64,000 nt of DNA, from contig OX421965.1 of the NCBI GenBank assembly GCA_949128115.1, positions 36,637,681-36,701,680 of the forward strand. The letters run 5' to 3'. Positions 8,715-19,012 of the stretch are shown piece by piece (the stretch's first letter is position 1; every line of letters begins with the position of its first letter). The translations under genes were made by a program, and so were the position numbers. This DNA comes from Anaspis maculata. Lineage: Eukaryota; Arthropoda; Insecta; Coleoptera; Scraptiidae. Below the pieces are notes generated by a model, which was not told the DNA's origin, made no database searches, and saw nothing but the letters and a program-made list of their open reading frames with translations.

Positions 8715-10906
8715 CTTGCCATCTACATTGACCGTTGTTGCATCAAGATCGAAACTGATAACTGAACCACGATCATGGCTGCGGCGGCTCTCCATCTCCT
8801 TTTGAGGAGCTTCAGTTATACTAATCGAAGGCATCAACTCAACGGTCAATCGCCTTTTCCTCTTAATCGCCTTGCAGTTTTCCTCACAACGTCCTTCGAT
8901 CCTCGCAGGCGGCTGCGACGCACTCTCCTTGGGTTCCACAGGAGGTGGCGTTTTGGCAACTTTTTGCCTGATCCCCTTGCAGTTTTTCTTCTTACAAAGC
9001 CCTCCCTTTTTCGCCGGCGGCTGTGACGCACTCTCCTTGGGTGCCACAGGAGGTGGCGTTCCGGAAACTTCCTGTTCGATTCCCGTGCAGTCTTCCTGGC
9101 AAAGCTCTTGATTGTTCTTGGGCGACTGCGATGCACTCTCTTTGGGTTCCACAGGAGGTGGTATTTCGGAAACATTCTGTTTGATCCCCTTGCAGTTTTT
9201 CTTCTTACAAAGCCCTTCCTTTTTCGCCGGCGGCTGTGACGCACTCTCTTTGGGTGCCACAGGAGGTGACATTCCGGAAACTTCCTGTTCGATTCCCGTG
9301 CAGTCTTCCTGGCAAAGCTCTTGATTGTTCCTAGGCGACGGCGATGCACTCTCTTTGGGTTCCACAGGAGGTGGCGTCTCGGCAGCGTTTCGCTTAATCC
9401 CCTTGCAGTTTTTCTTCTTACAAACCCCTTCAATTTTCGCCGGCGGCTGCGACGCACTCTCCTTGGGTGTCACTCCGGAAACTTCCTGTTCGATCCCAGT
9501 GCAGTCTTCCTGGCAAATCTTTTGATTGTTCCTAGGCGACTGCGATGCACTCTCTTTGGGTTCCACAGGAGGTGGCGTCTCGGCAGCGTTTCGCTTAATC
9601 CCCTTGCAGTTTTTCTTCTTACAAAGCCCTTCAATATTCGCCGGCGGCTGCGACGCACTCTCCTTGGGTGTCACAGAAGGTGGTATTTCGGAAACTTTCT
9701 GCTTGATCCCTTCATTTCTCCCCGGCGGCTGTGACGCACCCTCCTTGGATTCTACAGGAGGAGACGTTTCGGCGACTTTCTGCTTCAACCCCTTGCAGTC
9801 TTTCTCACAAAGTCCTTCATTTTTCGCCGGCGGCTGCGACGCACTTCTTTTGGGTTCCACAGGAGGTGGCATTTCGGCAACTTTCGGTGCCACAGGAGGT
9901 GGTATTTCGGCAACTTTCTGCTCGATCTCGTCGCAGTCTTCACCACAACGCCATTCATTGTCCGCAGACGTCTGTGAAGCACTCTCCGTGAGCCTCGCAG
10001 GAGCTGACATTCCGGAAACTTCTTGCTTGATCCCCTTGCAGTCTTCATCACAACGCCATTCATTCCCCGCAGGCGGCTGTGAAGCACTTTTCTTGGGTGT
10101 CGCAGGAGGTGCCGTTTCGGAAACTTCTTGCTTGATCCCCTTGCAGCCTTCATCACAACGCCATTCATTCTCCGAGGGCGACTGTGAAGCACTTTCCTTG
10201 ATGGGTATCGCAGGAGGTGGAGTTTCGGCAACTTCTTGCATGTTACACTCGCAGTCTTCATCAGAACGCCCTTCACTCCACGCAGACGGCTGTGAAGCAC
10301 TCTCCTCGAGTGCCGCAGGAGATACCGTTTCGGCAACTTCTTGCTTGAACCCCTTGCAGTCTTCATCACAACGCCATTCATCTTCGGCATTAGGCGGCTG
10401 TGAAGCACCATTCTTTGGTGTCGCAGGAGGTGACGCTTCAGCAACTTCTGGCCTGATCCCCTTGCAGTCTTTACCACAACGCCATTCATTCCCCGCAGGC
10501 GGCTTTAGGGCACTCCCCGTGGATGTTGCAGGAGGTGGCATTTCAGCAGTTTCTTCGTCTTGCTTCTCCGTTACGGCTTCTTCTACCTCCTCCTCTTCTT
10601 CTTCTTCCTCCTCCTCCTCCTCTTCTTCTTCTTTTTGTGCTTCTTTTTTTTCTTCTTTGTATGTTTCTGCTCGGATTTCAGCGAGAGTATCTATGGCTGC
10701 TGCCAATGTTTCCAACATTTCGTTGGTTTTCTGCGAACCAGTTGAATGATTACTTTCTGCGTCGATTGGGCTTATCTTGGTGTCATATTCGATGCTTATC
10801 ACCGAAACTTCTTCTGAAGAAGTTGGACTCGGTACTGGAGTTTTTGGAGTCTGTCCTGTGTATCCAGGACCGGGTAGCTTGCATATGCACGGACCGTACT
10901 CCATTT
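8715..10906 (-). CDS. Gene 1 large repeat exon: tandem Pro/Ser/Cys-pair repeats
   Basis: Main exon of gene 1, 2,192 nt (730 codons plus 2 nt). The acceptor is TTATTCTTTTCAG before 10906, entered in phase 1 and matching the previous donor. The exon starts EMEYGPCICKLPGPGYTGQT. A Ser/Thr-rich region follows, then a short helix, a run of about 15 Glu (10,590-10,633) and about 17 tandem repeats of some 35 residues. The repeat core is PPxxPKESASQPPA, then C-x3-C (or CKKKNC), then KGIKQEVSE. Copies 10-16 alternate two variants, one with CKKKNCKGIK and one with CQEDCTGIEQ, so there is a longer period of about 70 residues. Copies 7 and 9 are truncated. The exon ends TTVNVDGK at a weak donor (AAG|GTCTCG); reading through would give six more residues (VSCFSK) and then a Tyr before a stop. 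No enzymatic domain, signal peptide or membrane span is visible. The paired cysteines suggest metal binding or cross-linking (inference). The family is not recognised. Confidence 0.8.
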
Positions 10907-10973
10907 CTGAAAAGAATAAACTTTTTAGTCTTCCCAACTCCAGTATGATGAATGATGTATGTTCACTATTCTA

Positions 10974-12255
10974 AACTGCTCAACATTTGAAATGTCGGTA
11001 TCGAAAATTTTGCTCTTTTTCAAAATGGTGTAACTTTGGATTGTCTCAACCGATTCCGATTTTGTTTTCACGGTTGCTTAGATACGTCTTTCAGCAATCT
11101 ACTCCGTTGGGGAGAATTTTCAATTCGTTTCGATCACATTCGTTACAGGGTGGAATGTAAAGCATTGCGAAATTGTGCTTAGTTCAGTAGATCCCTGTTT
11201 TTTCTGAACAATTTTTTTTACAAATTCTAACAATATAAGCATGAAGCCTGATGTCTTGTCTCGAAACGGTTTTTGAATTTTCAAAATCAGAAGTTCAACA
11301 ATGATAATATGATTTTTTTTCGTAAAAGTTACATTTTAGACATCTTGAAAAAATAAGAAATTGGGGTATATATTATTGAAACGTATTCAAACTAAAATTT
11401 TAGAATGTGTTCCTGAACCAACAAAACATCTTCATGTTCAGTTTGAGGTCGTTACGTCAAAAATCCCGATATCGATACGATGCAATAAGTGCGCCCTCTG
11501 GTGGCGGATTTCAACCAAAATCACATAAGTTTATTAGACGCCTATACCATGGCCGCATACCAAATTTCAGCTTAATTGGATGTACCGTTTGGGAGTAATC
11601 ATAGACGATTACACAGAGTTAGACACACGGACAGGCAGACGGACCGACTTTGAACTGAAAATGGTCTCAATAAATCGATTGGATGGACCTTAAAAAAAGT
11701 TATCCTTCGAAATTCGGGATCCAATTTTTTGCGCGTTCACAATATTTTTCTTTTCATTTGAGAACGCAAACCGGGAAAGTAAAACGGGAGGTTTCTGAAG
11801 GCACAGCAGTTTTTAACAGTTCAAGCAACAAGCATGCGAAATTACAGGTTCTTATCGTCAAAAATGCGACTTTATTGCCAACTGAAATGACTAAAATGCA
11901 ATTTTACGAAACAAAATCATGTCATCATTGTTGGACTTCTGATCTGGGAAATTCGAAAACCGTTTCGAGATGGGACATCAGGCTTCATGATTATATCGTT
12001 AGAATTTGGAAAAAAAAATTGTTCACAAAAATGGGGATCAATTGAACTAAGCACAATTTCGCAGTGCTTTACATTCCACCCTGTAACGAATGTAATTGGA
12101 ATAAGTCAAAAAATTTCGCCAACCAAGTAGATTGCTGTAAGATGTATTTTAACAACTGTGAAAACAAAGTCGGAATCGGTTGAGACAATCCAAAGTTATA
12201 CCGTTTTGAATTAGGGCAAAATTTTTGATACCGACATTTCAAATGTTGAGCAGTT
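10974..12255. mobile_element. 1.28-kb terminal-inverted-repeat element, copy 1
   Basis: A non-coding element whose ends are long inverted repeats: left 'aactgctcaacatttgaaat', right 'atttcaaatgttgagcagtt', with the complementarity running on through the 'gataccgacat' / 'atgtcggtatc' segment and beyond. TA dinucleotides lie at both outer edges (10972-10973 and 12256-12257). The interior includes 'gtctaactctgtgtaatcg'-like text and 'ccctctggtggcgga'. A second copy with the opposite interior orientation lies at 61,476-62,749. No transposase is seen, so this is probably a non-autonomous Tc1/mariner-type or foldback element. It lies in the gene 1 intron. Confidence 0.85.
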
Positions 12256-12433
12256 TATTTAAAATCATCATATGTATATGTATTTCGGCCACGGTTAGAT
12301 GAGTAGACGAGTGCGTAAGGTCCAGAAGCGCCATCCAGTTCTCATTTTACCAGGATATATAAGTGAGGTAGATGACTGTGATTATGTAAATATTGGCTAG
12401 CATGATGACAGAAATGACGGAATCCACCCTGTA

Positions 12434-12505
12434 AGCAAGCTCCTATAGGCGGCGATGTAATCGATCTCTGCTCATCGATTACATCGCCGCCTATAGGAGC
12501 TTGCT
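12434..12505. repeat. Perfect 32-bp-stem hairpin
   Basis: Arms 12434-12465 and 12474-12505 are exact reverse complements over 32 bp, with an 8-nt loop (ctctgctc). The stem is mixed in composition, including GGCGGCGATG, so it is not low-complexity. No RNA family is recognised. Possibly a very short MITE or a recent foldback. Confidence 0.85.
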
Positions 12506-12671
12506 AACGTTACACCACCTCCAAGCGTTTTCATCCTGGCGTGGCCGGCCTGGGCCCCTGTATTTCCGGGGCCCTACAGATGCGAACAGGCTGTGAATAC
12601 GCCTTTCACGGAGCTTCAGACACCCACTCCTGGTTGAGTACTCGGTTGAGTACTCTTTTCTCTTTTACTTT

Positions 12672-14102
12672 AAGCTGAATTTACATAAGGGGTTGTGCAG
12701 TGCTGTTGCATAAAGTTTGAACCATGTAAATAGATACAGTCATCAAAGTCATTCAGATACAAAAATGGTGTGCAGCACGCGTGCTAAGCTGTAGCCAGTT
12801 GGTTGCCAAAACTTCAAACTTTTGGCACGGCACTAGCACGCACCCAAATAGCACGCTAATAGGCGTTCGTATCTGTGGTATTTGTATTTGACAGTTGACA
12901 TCGGTGACATCACACGTCATAATTAAGCGATCGATAACATAACCTAAATCATAATTCAAAATGAATAAAAGTTTTGACGGAAAGTTGACCGAGTTTTTTT
13001 TCGCTTTTTTTGCTTTTTAGTTTTATTCGAGGTTTTGATTGATAAAAGCGGTGCTGCCGCTACTGCTATCAATCTAACTACTGTAGCTGGGCTCCTATTT
13101 CTACAGGGTGATCACGCGAGATTCTCCCCCCCCCCCATATACTGGAGGTTTTCCCATTTGAGATAATTTGAATGGAAAAAACGGAACTACAATATTTCAC
13201 AACCTATAATATACCTACAGGGTGTCGCAAAAAACTTTTTTTGTTAATGCGACACCTGTATATTTAAATTGTATGTAGTTTTTATTCTGGATATATCTCA
13301 GTGTTGAGTTATTGTCGAAAGCAAATAGGCAAAAAATTCACATGAATCCTATGATACTCTGACTTAAACTTACGTATGTTTATTTGTCCAAAAAAGTTCT
13401 GAAATTTGACCCACATTTTTTTTTCAATACATGGTGCTAAACTTGAAAATATTCGAGTTTTAAAAAGAATCATCTCCCCGAGAAAACAAATTCAACCAAA
13501 TTTGAGAAATTTCCTAGCCAAATAAACGGAAGTTTAGGTCAGTATCATATGGGACTTTTTCGGATTTTTTGACAATTTGACTTTGGAAATAATTCAACAC
13601 AGTGGTATTCATGATAAACTACATCGATTTCAATTCGAATATGCATCAGGTATCGCATCAACAAAAAAGTTATTGGCGACGCCCTGTACATATTATGAGT
13701 TGTAAAATATTGTAGTTTCCAATTTTGGAATCTATGGAGCAAATTGTTCACGACAAGTTTTTCCCTTTTCAGATTATTTCAAAGAGGAAACCTCCAACAT
13801 AGGATCATCCTGTACCTATTCCATTTATATTTATTTTTTTTGGTGGATTCGAACAGAATCGCGCGCTGTGGAAAATTTTGGCTGTGTTGACAGTAGACAC
13901 TAGACATTTGACATTGATGTCATAGTCACTAACTCACCAATTAGAACCAACACTACGGAACAAAAATAACTAGAAATCTTTGTGGGCTCTAATCTTCCAA
14001 AAGACTATCTGAATGAGCCCCTACTCAATGCTACAACGCAACGGCACTACAACGGCACGGCAAAGCTCCAGCACTGCACAACCCCTTATGTGAATGTAGC
14101 TT
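12672..14102. mobile_element. Outer inverted-repeat element of a nested pair
   Basis: Ends are about 35-bp inverted repeats sharing 'acataaggggttgtgcagtg' and its complement 'cactgcacaaccccttatgt'. The interior holds no credible coding region. It contains the separate TA-flanked element at 13,104-13,812, so the outer element was present first. About 700 bp of its own sequence remains without the insert. Confidence 0.7.
13104..13812. mobile_element. Inner TA-flanked inverted-repeat element (CAGGGTG-type ends)
   Basis: Left end CAGGGTGATCACGCG; right end GGATCATCCTG. TA lies at 13,102-13,103 and 13,813-13,814. The inverted arms continue inward through 'ggaggttttcccatttgaga' versus 'tctttgaaataatctg', and include the pair 'gtgtcgcaaaaaac' / 'acgccctgtac'. 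The TA target and CAGGGTG end fit the Tc1/mariner superfamily (established trait). There is no transposase frame, so it is non-autonomous. A poly(C) run near 13,126 sits inside. Confidence 0.7.
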
Positions 14103-14153
14103 CAACGTACTGTAGAGAGTGACCTCGATTAGTGAACTTTATGCAGTGTCATA

Positions 14154-14280
14154 GGCCGTGTGAATAAAAAGTAGCTTTTGCTTTCAACTAGCTTAAGCTA
14201 GGAGTTGCTGAGATAAATTTGCTTAGCAACTCCTAGGAAAATCAAAGTGAAAGCAAAACCTGCTTTTTATTCACACGGCC
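14154..14280. mobile_element. 127-bp palindromic MITE
   Basis: Ends are complementary: GGCCGTGTGAATAAAAAG at left and its exact complement at right, with an internal 'ctaggagttgctgag' / 'ttgcttagcaactcctagg' stem. A related element with the same 'gagttgcta' core and a similar AT-rich stem lies at 31,583-31,713. No coding capacity. Confidence 0.75.
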
Positions 14281-15112
14281 CCATATTCTACTACTTCTAT
14301 TTACCATTCTTCTACTACTGTTCACCACGGGTTTTGAGCCTGAATGTAGTTTTCAAGCTTAGTTTGTATACCGATGGTGAACTCACTTTTATTGCAATAT
14401 ACCTACTCAAGTCAAAAAAACCTTTTCAAGTTTATCTGGTCGGTCTCGGCAATGGCAGTAGGACATTTCCGATTCAGAGTTGACAGGTTTAGAATTAAAA
14501 TGTCAGAAATGATAGCTAGTGCAGGAGTTCAGTGAAAAATTCTGTGCAACATCCGCCTAAGCTGTGTGCTTGTGCCCTGTTTAGGTCATCTAAATCCTCC
14601 TAGTCTACCTCGAATGGGGCCTCCGTAGCCCGATAGGGGGAAACAGAAACTTGGTTCACATTTGGATTCATGAAGAAATTCAACATTTCGAATGTTTATA
14701 ACGGATTTCGGAGCTTTAGAGGGCCAAAGACCTTCGCAATTTCAAAAACCGTACAACACAGGCAGAGAATACAATCAAATAGAGACAAAAAAAAACCGTT
14801 TCAATTTCTGAATTGACAATTTGACAGCCGTTTGAATGGGCGTCACACGGAAATGTATAGTAGCCATTGCCGTACCTCAACAGCTCAAGTCAAATTGGAA
14901 AAGTCTATTCGGTTTACTCGGCATTTGCGAACCTTACAAATTATTGTTACAATCGTCGAAATTCAACAAGGAGTTGAGAGCCAAGCGACAGCATCTTTTG
15001 ACCTGTCGGTGCTCCCCCCCCCCTAACTAAAGGAGCCCTCAATCACTACTTTCTGAGGACTCATCTCCGGGTAAGCTCTAGTTATGATATCACTGTGCAC
15101 TGATTATTTTAA

Positions 15113-15800
15113 AGGGAGACTGTGGGTAAAATTTTGTGTCAATTTTAAAATTTATATAGCTGCGGGATGGCTTCAGTTGATTTTTAGTCAAAATCGCATC
15201 GAAAAATTCCAAGCTGTTACGAAGTTATCGTGAATTTTGTGGGCTGATTATGACGTCATACTGCGCACCGGAAAGGACAGGTCGGCAGGCCAAGGCACCA
15301 CGCCAACAATTACTAGACCTTATAAAATGAAACAAGTTTACAAAACGGTAGACGCAGGTCATTTGACTTTAATTTCAAAGTACGGTGAACCAAATTTCAG
15401 TAGACATTTTTAAAAACATAATTGAAGTGCGACTTCGCAGATTTCGGCATGTTGCCGTTTTATTTCATTGACAGATAGAGTCGCACTTTAATTATGTTTT
15501 AAAAATGTCTACTGAAATTTGGTTCACCGTACTTTGAAATTAAAGTCAAATGACCTGCGTCTACCGTTTGGTAAACTTGTTTCATTTTATAAAGGTCTAG
15601 TAATTGTTGGCGTGGTGCCTTGGCCTGCCGACCTGTCCTTTCCAGTGCGCAGTATGACGTCATAATCAGCTCACAAAATTTACGATAGCTTCGTAACGGC
15701 TTGGAATTTTTCGATGCGATTTTGACTAAAAATCAACTAAAGCCATCCCGCAGCTATATAAATTTTAAAATTGACACAAAATTTCACCCACAGTCCCCCT
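15113..15800. mobile_element. 688-bp palindrome with ~322-bp arms, TTAA at both edges
   Basis: Arms 15,113-15,434 and 15,479-15,800 are near-perfect reverse complements around a 44-nt spacer. The outer ends read AGGGAGACTGTGGGT and its near complement. TTAA sits directly outside each end (15,109-15,112 and 15,801-15,804), consistent with a TTAA-targeting (piggyBac-like) foldback element, although the terminal bases are not the usual CCC/GGG. Each arm carries a TGACGTCA. The few differences between arms imply recent formation or ongoing conversion. It lies in a gene 1 intron. Confidence 0.85.
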
Positions 15801-15814
15801 TTAAGTCAGTATTC

Positions 15815-16215
15815 CGATCGTGCAATTCTCGAGCGTGTTCGAAAAGAATACGTATACGAATTCTCCTTTCCGACAGCCCAAGTGCACACGAAACCAAGAA
15901 GATTCGTATATGAAAAGTCATTCGTATAACTCGAGAATCGCACCCCCGTACCTTCCACGTTTCTCAACCAGGGCCAAAAATGGATGGGAAACGTTACTCC
16001 TTCCAACAAACTGGAGATGGCAATGCGTGGAGGACATACTGACGTCAGTATCCACACGACTTCTTCCTTCAGCGCTTGTTTCCTTACTGCAACTGGGGCG
16101 CGATTCTCCAAATCGTCCGAGTAGACAGTAGAATTCGTATACGAATGTGGGTAGTTTCCGAATGATTCCACCGCTCGTGCATTCTCGAACGTATGGATTA
16201 TCTCGTATACGGATT
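15815..16215. repeat. Cluster of ATTCGTATACGAAT palindromes and inverted segments
   Basis: The 14-bp palindrome ATTCGTATACGAAT and near versions recur (about 15,850, 15,905, 16,130-16,145 and 16,195), along with 'gcaattctcgag' / 'ctcgagaatcgc' at about 15,821 and 15,935. The arrangement suggests stacked small foldback elements. No coding signal. Confidence 0.5.
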
Positions 16216-17022
16216 CTAGTCAGACGAGGGACATCGAATGACCTACTACTCTGAAATTTTTTATATCACCGTACTCATTATAATGAATGGAAAGTAGTAC
16301 TCAAAAATATAAAACACCGATGTGATGAGCATTCCTGCACTCTATCAGATAGTGTTGATTGAAGCTCTTATACTTTTACTATCGATGCTCCTGGTGACGA
16401 TGTGGCCTTGAGTAGAATTTCGTAATATATTCCTTGCCTGCCTGATGCTTTGGGTTATGGCATCGCGGAATGCCTTCGGTAGATGGCGCCGCTTGGAAGA
16501 CTCACACATCAGGAGTCCATCATAAGTATAGGTAAGTACATTACAGATATCTCTCACTGCTACTTCACCGGGCGGTCAAACTTCGATGCCTATGCACTCG
16601 TGAGCCCCCAACAGAGGCGAAACATATACCTGTATAGTTATGGTCTGATGATCTGGTGTTGTGTTTGCTCTGCTTTGAGACTTTAGTCTTATTGTTGTTC
16701 TTATTAAAACTGCTGGGTCTGCTAAGGCCTCAAGAAGCGTATTAATTATCGTGGTTGTTTTTACTGATGGAATACACTAAGTGGCAAAGTATCAGTTGAG
16801 TAAGCAACTAACTGTTCTGGAGATCCATGCCTGTGTTCTATAGGATTTTGTGGAGTTCAAATAATAGTCTTGGAGTCTTGGTTGATGGAGAGTTGAAGCC
16901 TAACAATGATAACTTTACTCCAACTGGTGTCAGAACAAATTAGTAAATACCAAGTATGATCCTGCTGGGTCGTCATCCTGAAGGTAGCAGGACAAAAGCT
17001 CTTAAAAAAAAGTGTACCTTAC
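16216..17022. other. Gene 1 intron, nothing recognised
   Basis: Single-copy-looking intronic sequence between the 15.8-kb repeat cluster and the exon ending at 17,023. No element ends, RNA gene or additional exon could be supported. Confidence 0.45.
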
Positions 17023-17474
17023 CTTGCTCTGGCATTTCCACGATAGTGTTCAAAATGAATGAATCGCCACAATCACACACGTCCGTATCGTCCGAAGCGT
17101 CCGGTTCTGGTACTTCTTTCGGTTTGCAGATGGGTTTCAGCTCAATGATTTTGTCTGCAGATGGCGGACACGGACAGCATGGCGCGACAGCATTGTCGTC
17201 GCATGGTGCGCAAACATTGTCGTCGCATGGTGCAGGCTGCTGATTTTTGTTGGTCATTCCCAGCCTGATGTCCTTCAATGTGGTCTTCACTTTGTCTATG
17301 AGAATGTGCGCTTCTTGGATTTTGTCCTGGAGGCGTAGCTTGGCGCAATCATCCGTGGGTGCACACGTCTTTCCTTTGACTGGTTGGCAGTCTTGGCATT
17401 TGTGCGTGCAGTCGCTGGGCTTGCGGGATTGCTTAGTGAGGATGAATTTTCCGACGACGGCTTCATTGGATGCA
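17023..17474 (-). CDS. Gene 1 first certain exon: cysteine-rich segment
   Basis: 452-nt exon with a strong acceptor (TTCTCGATTTCAG before 17,474) and a strong donor (CAAG|GTAAGG at 17,023/17,022). It is entered in phase 2 and left in phase 1, which joins cleanly to the exon at 10,906 (PEQ-EMEYGPC). It encodes ASNEAVVGKFILTKQSRKP, then a Cys cluster (CTHKCQDC and later TCAPTDDC), a predicted helix (LQDKIQEAHILIDKVKTTLK), a second Cys cluster with a repeated PCDDNxCAPCDDN motif, and an acidic Cys segment (DDTDVCDCGDS). The C-x3-C spacing anticipates the repeats of the next exon. The true first exon upstream is not settled. Confidence 0.8.
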
Positions 17475-17597
17475 CTGAAATCGAGAAGATTCAATCGAGA
17501 TGGTATCATTACTGAGATAACAAAATGAACATTTTACAGAGAAACTTCTACTCCTAAACCTATGTTTTTTGTAGAGCATTTTCTCACAAAATCCTAC

Positions 17598-17620
17598 AAT
17601 AGGTGCTTTCCTTTCACCAT
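17598..17620 (-). CDS. Possible short first coding exon of gene 1
   Basis: An ATG at 17,620 opens seven codons (MVKGKHL) plus two bases before a GTAGGA that could act as donor. That leaves phase 2, exactly what the exon at 17,474 needs, and would give MVKGKHL-F-ASNEAVV across a 123-bp intron. Phase agreement alone has a one-in-three chance, and the donor (ATT|GTAGGA) is weak, so this is only a candidate start. Confidence 0.25.
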
Positions 17621-17700
17621 ACAAAACTCACTGATCTGATCTAAGAGAGAGAAAAAGCGAGAAATCACATGCGTGAAAGTGAGATACCACTAACAACTTA

Positions 17701-17844
17701 GGGCTCGATACCAAGTTGCAGGCGCAAAGTTTGGGACGGCGTAACTCGCCAAATACAGCGGTCTGATTGGTTGGTATCCGCCGTTGCTATATGGTAGGTA
17801 ACCGCACTAACGGTAGTCTCAGCCTCAACTTGGTATCAAGCCGT
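17701..17844. mobile_element. ~144-bp MITE
   Basis: Ends GGCTCGATACCAAGTTG and CAACTTGGTATCAAGCC are inverted copies with one difference; the interior is GC-richer than its surroundings. It lies just upstream of gene 1, where it could contribute promoter sequence (it contains an ATTGG CCAAT-box complement). No coding capacity. Confidence 0.65.
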
Positions 17845-17849
17845 TAGGT

Positions 17850-19010
17850 CAGAATACTTAGTTTAGGTGGTAAAAGAAAAGCACCTACTATCTCGTATTG
17901 GTGACAGTTTGATGTCTGTGCGCATTGTCGTTGAATTTCTCATAAACTTAAAGTCGTGGGTGGCTCCCGTTTTTTTTGCAAAAGATTACCAAATTTGCCC
18001 GAGAATGCGGACACACAAAGCAAGTTACGTACTTTTGCGAGAAGTAGGTGTACCTACCTACTTGATAAGCTTATCAAGAAACGAAATTGGTCCCTTTATT
18101 AATGAATTCATAGCATGCAATCGTGATAATAATAATTGACTTTACGAATCTGAAAATTAGACTTCGTAGTTTCCCGCGGCAACTACCCGTCAGTGATTCC
18201 AATCTTGCCAAATAAAGCAAAACGTAAACGTACATCGGCATTGTGGTGTCCCGACTTCACAGAGGAAAAAAACGAGGTGCAATTTTTTTTCCAAGTTAGT
18301 AGTAGTTTTAAAAGCAGGCCATAGGTGTAACATCCGAAAAGCCGCCAGCATCGGCCATCGGAAGGGCAAGAAAAGAAGCTGTCAGTCCGCCTTCTTTTAT
18401 TTCACGTCGAAAATTACATCACATATTTATATATGTCGAAACCATAATGAGACCATACCAGGGGGTTGCAAACGTTAACGTAACTTTTTAGTAGTTCCCT
18501 TAAAGTTGCCATTTTTCGATTGACTCCTGTAAATTTTCCAAAGTCCGGATTTTTGGGGACTTTGTCCCTGGTGATAGAGTACTATGTGAAGAACCAGAAT
18601 CAATCATCAGATGTTGTGATTAATTTTTTTGACCCCAGGAGCTAAAATTCCTGGACTACATGTCTGCATATCAAAATTTCAAGTCGATCGGATCAACGGT
18701 TCGGCAGTTATCGTGAAATATCACATAAATACAGTTGTAGGAAAGGCGTGAAATGCGGAAAGAAAATACGATAAGAAAGTGGAAATTCTCTTGTTAAAAA
18801 AGCGTTCAACTATGCGAAAACTGCCCAAGCAAAAAAGTCTATGAAATTGGCTCGGTTGAGCGTCTAAACTCTTCTGCGCAAATCCTCAATTGAATCATTT
18901 CCTGTGAAAATCAACGGGGGTGCAATTCTCGAATCAGTATAAATAATTTAGTAAGCTATAGGTCGGAAACCATCGTAACCGGTTCACTCACGGCCTAAAT
19001 TATTTTAGTG
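17850..19010. other. Region between gene 1 and an inverted-repeat element
   Basis: Contains 'ttgtccctggtgatagagta' and neighbouring text that reads like dispersed repeat, but no boundaries, coding or RNA features could be supported. A 90-codon frame at 17,867-18,139 (plus) shows no recognisable motif. Confidence 0.4.
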
Positions 19011-19012
19011 GG

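Noticed and set aside
9526..10749. 407-codon open frame on the plus strand across the gene 1 repeat exon
   Set aside because: It mirrors the repetitive coding exon on the minus strand. It lacks splice-phase support and reads as Ser/Gly/Phe repeats derived from the complement.
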